A DNA stretch of 64,000 bases, from contig NZ_AAYC01000010.1 in the NCBI RefSeq assembly GCF_000169455.1, forward strand, positions 140,434 to 204,433, in the 5' to 3' direction. Made by a program: the position numbers and the translations under genes. Below, one piece after another: positions 56,241 through 64,000 of the stretch (its first letter is position 1; every line of letters begins with the position of its first letter). Below the pieces are notes generated by a model. That model saw only the letters and a program-made list of their open reading frames with translations. It had not been told where the DNA came from and searched no databases. This stretch comes from Roseobacter sp. SK209-2-6. Lineage in GTDB: Bacteria; Pseudomonadota; Alphaproteobacteria; Rhodobacterales; Rhodobacteraceae.

Positions 56241-58535
56241 ATGAAGATCCTTTGTCTAGGTGGTGGACCTGCGGGACTCTACTTTGCGATTTCCATGAAG
56301 CTTCGGCAGCCCGAAGCTGAGGTAACCGTCCTGGAGCGCAATAAGGCTGACGATACCTTTGGTTGGGGCGTGGTGCTTTCCGATGATGCACTGGAAAATC
56401 TCTCCGCAAATGACCAGGAGAGTGCGGCAGAAATCAAAGAAAATTTTGCCTATTGGGATGACATAGCCGTGGTTCAGAATGGCCACCGGACGGTCTCTGG
56501 CGGGCATGGATTTGCTGGCATCGGACGCAAGAAAATGCTGCTTATCCTGCAGGAACGTGCGCGCGCTCTTGGGGTGGATCTGCAGTTTGAAGCAGAGGCT
56601 CGGCCAGCCTCTCAGTATCAGGATGAATACGACGTTGTGGTTGGCTGCGACGGGCTCAATTCCGCAGTGCGCACAGAGTTTGCTGAGCAGTTTAAGCCGA
56701 ATATTGATGTGCGCCCCTGCAAATTCATCTGGCTTGGAACGCATCAGAAATTTGATGACGCTTTCACCTTTGTCTTTGAAAAAACTCGGCACGGGTGGGT
56801 CTGGATTCATGCCTACCAATTCGACGACAATACCGCGACTGTGATTGTGGAGTGCTCCGCAGAAACCTGGGATAACTGGGGCTTTGAGGGTATGTCCAAG
56901 GAAGAGACCATTCGGACCTGCGAAGAAATCTTCGCAGATCATTTGGACGGTCATTCCCTGATTTCAAATGCGGACCATCTGCGCGGCTCTGCGGTCTGGA
57001 TCAACTTTCCGCGTGTGCTTTGCGAAAAATGGCACCATGAAAACGTTGTTCTGTTGGGCGACGCCTCGGCCACGGCGCATTTCTCTATCGGTTCAGGTTC
57101 CAGGCTGGCCTTTGACAGCGCCATTGCCCTGGCAGAGCTGATCACGACGGAAGACACATTGGAAGGCGCCTTTGAACGCTACCAAGAGGAGCGCCGCCTG
57201 GATGTATTGCGCCTGCAGTCCGCTGCACGTAACTCTTTGGAGTGGTTCGAAGAAGTGGAGCGCTATCTGGATATGGATCCAGTACAGTTCAACTATTCAC
57301 TGCTGACCCGCAGCCAGCGCATTTCCCATGAAAACCTGCGCTTGCGAGATGAAAATTGGCTGCGATCGGCGGAAAAATGGTTCCAGAACCAAGCAGGTGC
57401 AGCGCAGGATGCGCCAGCCCAGCCGCCGATGTTTGCGCCCTATAAGCTGCGAGATATGCAACTGAAAAACCGCGTCGTGGTCTCGCCCATGGCGCAGTAC
57501 AAGGCCAAGGATGGCTGCCCAACCGATTGGCATCTGGTGCACTACGGCGAACGCGCCAAGGGCGGGGCCGGGCTGGTCTATACCGAAATGACCTGCGTCA
57601 GCGCCGAGGGCCGGATCACACCAGGCTGTCCCGGTCTATATGCGCCCGAACATGAGGCCGCCTGGACGCGATTGGTGGATTTTGTGCATCAGGAAACTGA
57701 TGCAAAGATCTGCTGCCAGATCGGCCATTCGGGCCGCAAGGGCTCGACCCAGCTGGGCTGGGAGGTAATGGACGCGCCTCTGGCGGAGGGGAACTGGGAT
57801 CTGGTCTCTGCATCGGCAATAGCCTGGTCGCCGGAAAACGCTACCCCGCGCGAGATCTCCCTGGCAGAAATGCAAGCGGTCAAAGCGGAGTTCGTGGGGG
57901 CTGCGCAGATGGCAGACCGTTGCGGCTTTGACATGATCGAACTTCATTCGGCCCACGGCTATCTTATTTCCTCGTTCATCTCTCCAAAATCGAACATTCG
58001 GACGGATGCCTACGGCGGCTCTCTGGAAAACCGCTTGCGCTACCCGCTGGAGGTCTTTGCCGCAATGCGTGACGTTTGGCCTGCAGGAAAACCGATGTCG
58101 GTGCGGATCTCGGCCAATGATTGGGTTGGTGACGAAGGTGTCACACCGGAGGAAGCGGTTGAGATTGCCAGGGCCTTCGCTGAGGCGGGTGTTGACATCA
58201 TTGACGTTTCCGCCGGGCAGACCTCGATTGACGCACAGCCGGTCTATGGCCGCATGTTCCAGACGCCGTTTTCTGACCGCATCCGCAATGAGGCGGGGCT
58301 TGCCACCATGGCAGTGGGCAATATCTATGAGGCGGACCACGCCAATTCGATCCTGATGGCGGGGCGGGCGGATCTGGTCTGTGTCGGTCGGCCACACCTG
58401 GCGGATCCCTTCTGGACTCTGCATGAGGCCGCCCGCATCGGTGACCGCCAGGCTGACTGGCCCTTGCCCTACTTGGCAGGCCGGGATCAGGCCTGGCGTC
58501 TGGCGGACCGGGAAGCGGAGATCATCCGGGCATGA
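56241..58535 (+). CDS. abmA: 2-Aminobenzoyl-CoA monooxygenase/reductase (bifunctional flavoprotein)
   Basis: 764-residue fusion. N-terminal half (1-385) is a class A flavin monooxygenase with FAD motif [18 protein letters not shown] and [15 protein letters not shown]-terminal half (about 395-725) is an old-yellow-enzyme barrel ([55 protein letters not shown]). This fusion is the hallmark of 2-aminobenzoyl-CoA monooxygenase/reductase, which hydroxylates and then dearomatises anthraniloyl-CoA using NADH and O2. A salicylyl-CoA 5-hydroxylase role is the main alternative. Start at 56241 with GGAGG ahead. Confidence 0.88.
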   Translation: MKILCLGGGPAGLYFAISMKLRQPEAEVTVLERNKADDTFGWGVVLSDDALENLSANDQESAAEIKENFAYWDDIAVVQNGHRTVSGGHGFAGIGRKKMLLILQERARALGVDLQFEAEARPASQYQDEYDVVVGCDGLNSAVRTEFAEQFKPNIDVRPCKFIWLGTHQKFDDAFTFVFEKTRHGWVWIHAYQFDDNTATVIVECSAETWDNWGFEGMSKEETIRTCEEIFADHLDGHSLISNADHLRGSAVWINFPRVLCEKWHHENVVLLGDASATAHFSIGSGSRLAFDSAIALAELITTEDTLEGAFERYQEERRLDVLRLQSAARNSLEWFEEVERYLDMDPVQFNYSLLTRSQRISHENLRLRDENWLRSAEKWFQNQAGAAQDAPAQPPMFAPYKLRDMQLKNRVVVSPMAQYKAKDGCPTDWHLVHYGERAKGGAGLVYTEMTCVSAEGRITPGCPGLYAPEHEAAWTRLVDFVHQETDAKICCQIGHSGRKGSTQLGWEVMDAPLAEGNWDLVSASAIAWSPENATPREISLAEMQAVKAEFVGAAQMADRCGFDMIELHSAHGYLISSFISPKSNIRTDAYGGSLENRLRYPLEVFAAMRDVWPAGKPMSVRISANDWVGDEGVTPEEAVEIARAFAEAGVDIIDVSAGQTSIDAQPVYGRMFQTPFSDRIRNEAGLATMAVGNIYEADHANSILMAGRADLVCVGRPHLADPFWTLHEAARIGDRQADWPLPYLAGRDQAWRLADREAEIIRA

Positions 58536-59287
58536 GCATTGATGGCAAACATGTTGTTATTTCAGGCGGCGGATCCGGCGTCGGGGCCGAACTGGCCCGC
58601 TGTTTTGCGGCCCAAGGCGCCAAGGTCAGCATTCTGGGGCGCCGGATGGAACCGCTGAAAGAAGTGGCCGCAGAAACCGGCGCGCTGCCTTTTGCCTGCG
58701 ATGTCACCGACCGCAGCAGCCTGGATGCAGCGCTAGAGAAAGCCGCGCAGGTGCAGGGAGAGGTGGCAATCGCCCTGGCCAACGCCGGTGCCGCGCCGTC
58801 CAAGCCCTTTGACCGCATGACACCGCAGGATTTCACCTCCGCACTAGACGTGAACCTCCTTGGGGTTTTCAATTTGTGGCAGGCAGCTCTGCCGGGCATG
58901 AAGGCAGTGGGCTGGGGGCGCTTGATAGCCATTGCTTCAACAGCGGGTCTAAAAGGCTATCCCTATGTTTCCGGCTATTGCGCGGCAAAACATGGGGTTA
59001 TCGGGCTGACCCGTGCTTTGGCGCAGGAATTGGCCAAGACCGGGGTGACGGCAAATGCTATCTGCCCGGGTTTCATCGAAACGCCGCTTCTGCAAAGATC
59101 CTTGGACAATATCATCGCCAAAACCGGGATGAGCCCGGAGCAAGCAGCCAAATCTCTGCGCCGGGGAAATCCGCAGGACCGGTTTATCCAGCCCGCGGAA
59201 GTCGCCGAAGCGGCGCTTTGGCTGGCGGGCTCAGGCGCTGCTTCGGTCAGCGGTGTGGCGCTGCCTATTTCTGGAGGGGAAATTTGA
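58532..59287 (+). CDS. Short-chain dehydrogenase/reductase
   Basis: 251 residues, classical SDR: NAD(P) motif [17 protein letters not shown] in LANAGAAP, catalytic Ser in [22 protein letters not shown] with Tyr-x-x-x-Lys (YCAAK). Within this cluster it probably oxidises the 3-hydroxyacyl-CoA formed by the hydratase, inferred from place. Overlaps abmA by ATGA and the MarR gene by TTGA. Confidence 0.9.
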   Translation: MSIDGKHVVISGGGSGVGAELARCFAAQGAKVSILGRRMEPLKEVAAETGALPFACDVTDRSSLDAALEKAAQVQGEVAIALANAGAAPSKPFDRMTPQDFTSALDVNLLGVFNLWQAALPGMKAVGWGRLIAIASTAGLKGYPYVSGYCAAKHGVIGLTRALAQELAKTGVTANAICPGFIETPLLQRSLDNIIAKTGMSPEQAAKSLRRGNPQDRFIQPAEVAEAALWLAGSGAASVSGVALPISGGEI

Positions 59288-59739
59288 CCAGTACGGAAAC
59301 ATCCAAGGACCGCCTGCGTCTCTGGCTCAGGGTGCTTAAGGCCACCCGCGCGGTGGAAGGCGCAATTCGTGAAAATCTGCGGCAGGATTTTTCAACAACT
59401 CTGCCACGCTTTGACGTCATGGCGGCGCTAACCCAGCATCAGGAAGGCCTTAAGATGAGTGAGCTTTCTTCGGTGCTGAAAGTCTCCAATGGCAATGTCA
59501 CCGGTATTGTCGAGCGCCTTGTCGAAGACGGTCATGTGATGCGCGAAAAGGTTCCAGGTGATCGCCGCGCCAGCCGTGTGCGGATGACCGAGGCAGGGCT
59601 GGCTGAGTTTTCACGACAGGCCGAGGCCCATGAGGCATGGATCGACCAGATCTTTGCGGATGTGGCGCCGGACGAGGCGCAGCCGATGGCCGAAGCCCTG
59701 GACGCCGTAGCGCGCCGATTGGACCAAGGAGAATTCTGA
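59284..59739 (+). CDS. MarR-family transcriptional regulator
   Basis: 151 residues from a TTG that overlaps the SDR stop (TTGA); GGAGG at 59273 supports this start. Winged helix: [63 protein letters not shown] cut into HTH and wing, including the DRRAS wing. Regulators of this type next to aromatic-acyl-CoA genes often respond to the CoA thioester. Being inside the operon, it would be autoregulated. A long upstream extension of its frame is out-of-frame SDR sequence. Confidence 0.88.
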   Translation: MTSTETSKDRLRLWLRVLKATRAVEGAIRENLRQDFSTTLPRFDVMAALTQHQEGLKMSELSSVLKVSNGNVTGIVERLVEDGHVMREKVPGDRRASRVRMTEAGLAEFSRQAEAHEAWIDQIFADVAPDEAQPMAEALDAVARRLDQGEF

Positions 59740-59741
59740 GG

Positions 59742-60545
59742 ATGAGCACCCCGAAACCAGAGCATTTCCTGCTCCATGTGGAAGATGGCATCGCGACTGT
59801 TTCGCTGAACCGGCCGGAGCGCAAGAACCCGCTGACCTTTGACAGCTATGCAGAGCTGCGCGACTGGTTCCGGGACCTGCACTATGATGACAGTATAAAG
59901 GCTGTGGTATTTGCCTCCAATGGTGGCAACTTCTGCTCGGGCGGCGATGTGCATGATATTATTGGGCCTTTGACCCGGATGAGCATGAAGGAACTCTTGG
60001 CCTTCACCCGGATGACCGGCGATCTGGTCAAGGCAATTGTGAATTGCGGCAAACCGGTGATTGCCGCCATCGATGGGATCTGTGTGGGGGCCGGTGCGAT
60101 CATCGCCATGGCCTCGGATATACGGATTGCAACACCTGAGGCGAAAACCGCCTTTCTCTTCACCCGGGTTGGCCTCGCTGGCTGCGATATGGGCGCCTGT
60201 GCGATCTTGCCGCGCATCATTGGCCAGGGGCGGGCGGCAGAGCTGCTTTATACCGGGCGTTCGATGTCCGCTGAAGAGGGTGCCGCCTGGGGGTTTCATA
60301 ACAAGCTGGTAGCGGCAGAGGATCTGGCGGCTGAGGCACAGAGCTGGGCGGAGCGGATCGCCGCGGGGCCGAATTTTGGCCATATGATGACCAAGACCAT
60401 GCTGGCGCAGGAATGGTCGATGTCGATTGAACAGGCCATCGAAGCGGAAGCTCAGGCCCAGGCGATTTGTATGCAGACGGCAGATTTCGAACGCGCATAT
60501 CATGCCTTTGTGAACAAGGAAAAACCTTTGTTCGAAGGGGATTGA
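59742..60545 (+). CDS. Enoyl-CoA hydratase/isomerase family protein
   Basis: 267-residue crotonase. Oxyanion-hole loops [12 protein letters not shown] and [17 protein letters not shown] are present; the Glu of [10 protein letters not shown] corresponds to one catalytic Glu of enoyl-CoA hydratase, while the position of the other is not Glu ([10 protein letters not shown]). It may hydrate or hydrolyse a ring-derived CoA ester. Two bases after the MarR stop, so in the same operon. Confidence 0.87.
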   Translation: MSTPKPEHFLLHVEDGIATVSLNRPERKNPLTFDSYAELRDWFRDLHYDDSIKAVVFASNGGNFCSGGDVHDIIGPLTRMSMKELLAFTRMTGDLVKAIVNCGKPVIAAIDGICVGAGAIIAMASDIRIATPEAKTAFLFTRVGLAGCDMGACAILPRIIGQGRAAELLYTGRSMSAEEGAAWGFHNKLVAAEDLAAEAQSWAERIAAGPNFGHMMTKTMLAQEWSMSIEQAIEAEAQAQAICMQTADFERAYHAFVNKEKPLFEGD

Positions 60546-60573
60546 ACCCAGCTCTACCGCCTGGAGGTGAAGG

Positions 60574-60611
60574 AGGATGCCTCCGGCGGAGATATTTTGG
60601 GAAAGATGAAA
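60574..60611. repeat. Short intergenic repeat of Rhodobacterales type
   Basis: The stretch GCCTCCGGCGGAGATATTTT followed by GGGAAAGATGAAA is of a type that, from memory, is widely scattered between genes in Rhodobacterales. CCTCC and GGAGG arms make a small hairpin. Confidence 0.4.
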
Positions 60612-60627
60612 AACCGGGGAGGAGCCC

Positions 60628-61788
60628 ATGGCGGACCGCACGTTTCTGAGCTGGCCGTTTTTTGAAGACCGGCACAGGGAGCTGGCCTCAGAGCTTGAGG
60701 CCTGGGCTTCCAGTAATCTTGCAGGCATTGATCATTCCGACACCGATGCAGCTTGCCGCAGCTTGGTGGCCGCGCTGGGAGCGGGTGGTTGGGCAAGGCA
60801 TTCCGGAGCAGAAACAGGGGAAAAGCTGGATGTACGCAGCCTCTGCCTGATCCGGGAAACCCTGGCACGCCATGACGGGCTGGCGGATTTTGCCTTTGCG
60901 ATGCAGGGGCTTGGCACTGGAGCGATCTCCCTCTTCGGCAGTGAGGCGCAGCAGGCCGAATGGCTGCCCCTGACCCGATCGGGCAAGGCGATCTCTGCTT
61001 TTGCGCTGACGGAACCGCAATCCGGATCGGATGTGGCCAACTCGACCATGACGGCCCGGCAGGAGGGCGATCACTACGTTCTGAACGGCGAGAAGACCTG
61101 GATCTCCAATGGAGGCATCGCCGATGTTTACACGCTTTTTGCCCGCACCGGCGAAGCGCCTGGGGCCAAGGGATTGTCCGCTTTTGTAGTGCCCGCAGGA
61201 TTGCCCGGATTTGAGGTGGTGGAACGGCAGGAGGTGATAGCACCGCACCCGCTGGCGACGCTGCGCTTTACGGATTGCCGGATACCGGCCTCCGCCATGC
61301 TGGGCGCTCCGGGCCATGGCTTCAAGATTGCCATGTCGGTGCTGGATGTCTTTCGCTCCACAGTTGCGGCGGCGGCATTAGGCTTTGCCCGGCGGGCGCT
61401 GGACGAGACCCTTGCGCGTGTTAGTTCTCGTACCGTGCAAGGTGCCCCGCTTTTCGAGCTGCAGATGGTTCAGGGGCATATCGCCGATATGGCGCTGGAT
61501 GTGGATGCCGCAGCGCTGCTGGTCTATCGCGCGGCCTGGGCCAAGGACAGTGGCGCGGCGCGGGTGACCCGCGAAGCGGCCATGGCCAAGCTGTTTTCCA
61601 CCGATCAGGCGCAGCAGGTTATCGATAAGGCAGTGCAGCTGCATGGCGGTGACGGCGTGCGCCGGGGCCAGAAAGTGGAAGAACTCTACCGTGATATCAG
61701 GGCCTTGCGCATCTACGAGGGCGCTTCGGATGTACAGCGCGTGGTGATTGCCCGCCAGACACTTGGCGCTTTTCAGGGAGGAAAGTGA
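60628..61788 (+). CDS. Acyl-CoA dehydrogenase
   Basis: 386 residues, FAD-dependent. [19 protein letters not shown] and [14 protein letters not shown] are the FAD and substrate motifs; the C-terminal [16 protein letters not shown] carries the catalytic base Glu region, and [11 protein letters not shown] is the dimer/FAD motif. Probably works on a cyclohexane or cyclohexene carboxyl-CoA intermediate after abmA. Ends two bases before the ligase gene. Confidence 0.9.
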   Translation: MADRTFLSWPFFEDRHRELASELEAWASSNLAGIDHSDTDAACRSLVAALGAGGWARHSGAETGEKLDVRSLCLIRETLARHDGLADFAFAMQGLGTGAISLFGSEAQQAEWLPLTRSGKAISAFALTEPQSGSDVANSTMTARQEGDHYVLNGEKTWISNGGIADVYTLFARTGEAPGAKGLSAFVVPAGLPGFEVVERQEVIAPHPLATLRFTDCRIPASAMLGAPGHGFKIAMSVLDVFRSTVAAAALGFARRALDETLARVSSRTVQGAPLFELQMVQGHIADMALDVDAAALLVYRAAWAKDSGAARVTREAAMAKLFSTDQAQQVIDKAVQLHGGDGVRRGQKVEELYRDIRALRIYEGASDVQRVVIARQTLGAFQGGK

Positions 61789-61789
61789 G

Positions 61790-63403
61790 ATGCTTGGACC
61801 GACAGCACATGAGGACCATTTCACCCGCAGCAATCTGCCCCCGGCGGATCAGTGGCCAGAGTTCCTGCTCGATGGGTTTGACTATCCCGAGTATCTGAAT
61901 GTGGGTGTTGAGCTGACCGACGCCATGGTCGCGAAGGGGTTTGGCGATCATACGGCGCTTATCGGTAACGGCCGCCGCCGTACCTATAAAGAGCTGGCCG
62001 ACTGGACCAACCGCTTGGCACATGTGCTGAGCGAGGATCTGGGAGTGAAACCGGGAAACCGGGTGCTGATCCGCTCGGCCAATAATCCGGCCATGGTGGC
62101 CTGCTGGCTGGCGGCGACAAAGGCAGGTGCCGTTGTGGTCAATACCATGCCGATGCTGCGCGCCGGGGAGCTTGGCCAGATCGTGGACAAGGGGGAAATC
62201 AGCCATGCGCTGTGCGACACCCGCCTCAAGGATGAGCTGGTGGCCTGCGCCAAGGAGTCCAAATACCTGAAAACTGTTGTTGGTTTTGACGGCACCTCCA
62301 ACCATGATGCGGAGCTGGACCGGCTGGCCCTGGAAAAGCCCGTGACCTATGAGGCGGTGCAAACCGGCCGGGATGATGTGGCGCTATTAGGCTTTACCTC
62401 TGGCACAACGGGGTCGCCCAAGGCCACGATGCACTTTCACCGTGATCTTTTGATCATTGGCGATGGCTATGCGCGAGAGGTATTGGACGTACAGCCCGAG
62501 GATGTCTTTGTGGGTTCACCGCCGCTTGCGTTTACCTTTGGCCTTGGCGGTTTGGCGATTTTCCCGCTGCGCTTTGGCGCGGCTGCGACTTTGCTGGAGA
62601 ATGCCTCGCCGCCCAATCTGATTGAAATCATTCAGAAATACAAAGCCACCGTCTGTTTTACCGCGCCAACAGCCTATCGGGTGATGCTGCAGGCTATGGA
62701 GGAGGGGGCCGATCTTTCCTCGCTCCGTGCTGCGGTTTCTGCGGGGGAGACCCTGCCAGCCCCGGTCTATGAAGACTGGATAGAAAAAACGGGCAAGCCG
62801 ATGCTTGACGGCATAGGCGCTACGGAAATGTTGCACATCTTTCTGAGCAATCGGTTTGATGATCATCGTCCGGCTTGCACAGGCAAACCTATAGGTGGGT
62901 ATCAGGTGAAAATCCTTGACGCTGAAGGAGGAGAGGCCCCGGTGGGGACCGTTGGACGGCTTGCGGTAAAGGGGCCTACGGGCTGTAGATACCTCGCCGA
63001 TGATCGACAGGAGGGTTATGTCCGCGCGGGCTGGAACGTGACTGGCGATAGCTTCATGATGGATGCGGATGGCTATCTGCATTTTGCAGCGCGCAACGAT
63101 GATATGATCATCTCCTCTGGCTACAATATCGCCGGCCCCGAGGTCGAAGCCGCCTTGCTCTCTCATGAGGCGGTTCTGGAATGCGCAGTCATTGGTGCAC
63201 CGGACGAAGCGCGCGGGGAAGTTGTTGCCGCACATATCGTGCTGAGCGAAGGGCATGTGCCTTCAGATCCTTTGATCAAGCAGTTGCAGGACCATGTTAA
63301 AGCAACAATTGCTCCTTATAAGTATCCGCGACTGGTCCAGTTTACCAAGGCCTTGCCGAAGACAGAGACAGGTAAGATCCAGCGTTTTCGCCTAAAAAAC
63401 TAG
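61790..63403 (+). CDS. abmG: 2-Aminobenzoate/benzoate-CoA ligase
   Basis: 537-residue ANL enzyme that would start the pathway by making anthraniloyl-CoA from anthranilate, ATP and CoA. AMP loop FTSGTTGSPKATMHFHRD (about 200), IGATEMLHIFLSN (a motif shared with benzoate-CoA ligases), GDSFMMDADGYLHFAARNDDMIISSGYNI, and the C-terminal Lys in KTETGKIQRF. GGAGG precedes the start. Substrate given by the cluster; benzoate or hydroxybenzoates remain possible. Confidence 0.88.
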   Translation: MLGPTAHEDHFTRSNLPPADQWPEFLLDGFDYPEYLNVGVELTDAMVAKGFGDHTALIGNGRRRTYKELADWTNRLAHVLSEDLGVKPGNRVLIRSANNPAMVACWLAATKAGAVVVNTMPMLRAGELGQIVDKGEISHALCDTRLKDELVACAKESKYLKTVVGFDGTSNHDAELDRLALEKPVTYEAVQTGRDDVALLGFTSGTTGSPKATMHFHRDLLIIGDGYAREVLDVQPEDVFVGSPPLAFTFGLGGLAIFPLRFGAAATLLENASPPNLIEIIQKYKATVCFTAPTAYRVMLQAMEEGADLSSLRAAVSAGETLPAPVYEDWIEKTGKPMLDGIGATEMLHIFLSNRFDDHRPACTGKPIGGYQVKILDAEGGEAPVGTVGRLAVKGPTGCRYLADDRQEGYVRAGWNVTGDSFMMDADGYLHFAARNDDMIISSGYNIAGPEVEAALLSHEAVLECAVIGAPDEARGEVVAAHIVLSEGHVPSDPLIKQLQDHVKATIAPYKYPRLVQFTKALPKTETGKIQRFRLKN

Positions 63404-63530
63404 TCCTGCGTTTGTCCTGGTCGGGAGGGCATGATGAGGTGAAATACTGGGCTAGCGAGTTGTGCAGCCCAGCTGTTTGATGAGATCACGAATGAAGAAG
63501 GTGCGAAGGCTGAAATAAGGCAGCTCGCTG

Positions 63531-64000
63531 TCAGGCTTGTTCTGCGCTCCGCCAATCCAGGCCCGCGTTCAGCAACATGCGTTGAACGCGGCCAGGGTAG
63601 TCAGTGACGATCGCATCGACACCTAGATCGATCATGCGCTGGATATCCTCGGTCTCATTCACAGTCCAAACAGCAACCCGTAGGCCCAAAGCACGGGCTG
63701 ATTGCAGATCTTCTTGGGTTAGGTCCAGATAGTAAGGGCACCAGATTTTTCCGCCGCGTTCTTTCACCAAGGCGGGAATATTACCCGCTTCCAGAAGGAG
63801 GCCTGGTTCAGTTGCGGGGTCTTCGCCCTTGTCTGCTTCATTATCCGGTAGTTGGCTCAGGAATGAAGTGGGCATTTCAGGTGTGAGTTCTTGGCAGTGT
63901 TCCAGTAGTGCCCAGTCGAAACTATGCATGATTGTCCGACTTGTGACGCCGTATTCGCGTAACACCTCAGCCACGGCCAAAACGATCCGGCGTCTGGCTT
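63531..64000 (-). CDS. Glycerophosphodiester phosphodiesterase family protein (5' part beyond right edge)
   Basis: Only the C-terminal 150 or so residues are in the window; the frame is open to the edge. GDPD barrel features: TIMHSFDWALLEHCQEL, then the C-terminal LRVAVWTVNETEDIQRMIDLGVDAIVTDYPGRV, which is the family signature end. It would hydrolyse glycerophosphodiesters to glycerol-3-phosphate and an alcohol. Catalytic N-terminal residues are not visible. Confidence 0.88.
   Translation of the reverse strand, partial: ARRRIVLAVAEVLREYGVTSRTIMHSFDWALLEHCQELTPEMPTSFLSQLPDNEADKGEDPATEPGLLLEAGNIPALVKERGGKIWCPYYLDLTQEDLQSARALGLRVAVWTVNETEDIQRMIDLGVDAIVTDYPGRVQRMLLNAGLDWRSAEQA

Noticed and set aside
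58876..59283. Long 5' extension of the MarR frame
   Set aside because: This part overlaps the SDR gene in another frame; the TTG at 59284 with GGAGG gives a normal MarR length.

Overview
The window looks like chromosome of a marine alphaproteobacterium of the Rhodobacterales, roseobacter group (Ruegeria/Phaeobacter/Leisingera-like). Reasons: an interleaved histidine cluster (hisB-hisH-hisA-hisF-hisE), a SAM-II riboswitch before metZ, a 2-aminobenzoyl-CoA (anthranilate) pathway cluster, a TIGR01459-type HAD phosphatase beside a Phn transporter, short GC-rich intergenic hairpins and tRNA-Gly(GCC) with encoded CCA. The species call is inference; no rRNA or marker-gene search was possible.

Layout. 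1-6316 (minus strand): one tightly packed iron-siderophore operon, periplasmic binding protein, two FecCD permeases, ATPase, siderophore-interacting reductase, ExbB and ExbD (cut by the left edge), with a visible promoter at 6438-6466. 7175-10395 (minus): a TorS-like hybrid histidine kinase and an OmpR-type regulator, divergent from a PhnD-PhnC-PhnE-PhnE transporter and a HAD phosphatase (10653-15078). 15079-20545: decayed mobile DNA with a 5'-truncated phage virion-type protein, a small membrane protein, a complete IS3-family element lacking target duplication, a truncated ORF and a secreted nuclease, next to tRNA-Tyr. 20749-31780: housekeeping region with rlmB, a YHS protein, a putative small RNA, CoA-binding protein and the his genes interspersed with small regulators and stress genes.

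31959-39125: a stand-alone Lrp-like domain, a class III aminotransferase, then three identical tRNA-Gly(GCC) genes that bracket two inserts: an RTX calcium-binding protein, and a two-gene restriction-modification system (NaeI-type endonuclease plus cytosine-5 methyltransferase) whose genes are separated by a large nested palindrome. 39215-46083: pyruvate carboxylase, an FMN-dependent lactate dehydrogenase-like enzyme and a membrane diguanylate cyclase. 46338-47557: an IS427-group element with CTAG target duplication next to an integrase remnant.

47732-55609: SAM-II riboswitch and metZ, folE2, trkH, lysC and ptsP, all plus strand. 55610-56240: an AT-rich gene-free stretch with several DnaA-box-like nonamers and then the promoter of the anthranilate-CoA cluster (56241-63403): monooxygenase/reductase fusion, SDR, MarR regulator, enoyl-CoA hydratase, acyl-CoA dehydrogenase and CoA ligase. 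The right edge cuts a glycerophosphodiester phosphodiesterase gene.

The most unusual things seen are the tRNA-Gly-bracketed islands with the NaeI-type system and its intergenic palindrome, the SAM-II leader whose aptamer-controlled ribosome site opens an in-frame reading frame through a terminator into metZ, and the pairing of a TorS-type kinase with a PhnD-type binding protein.
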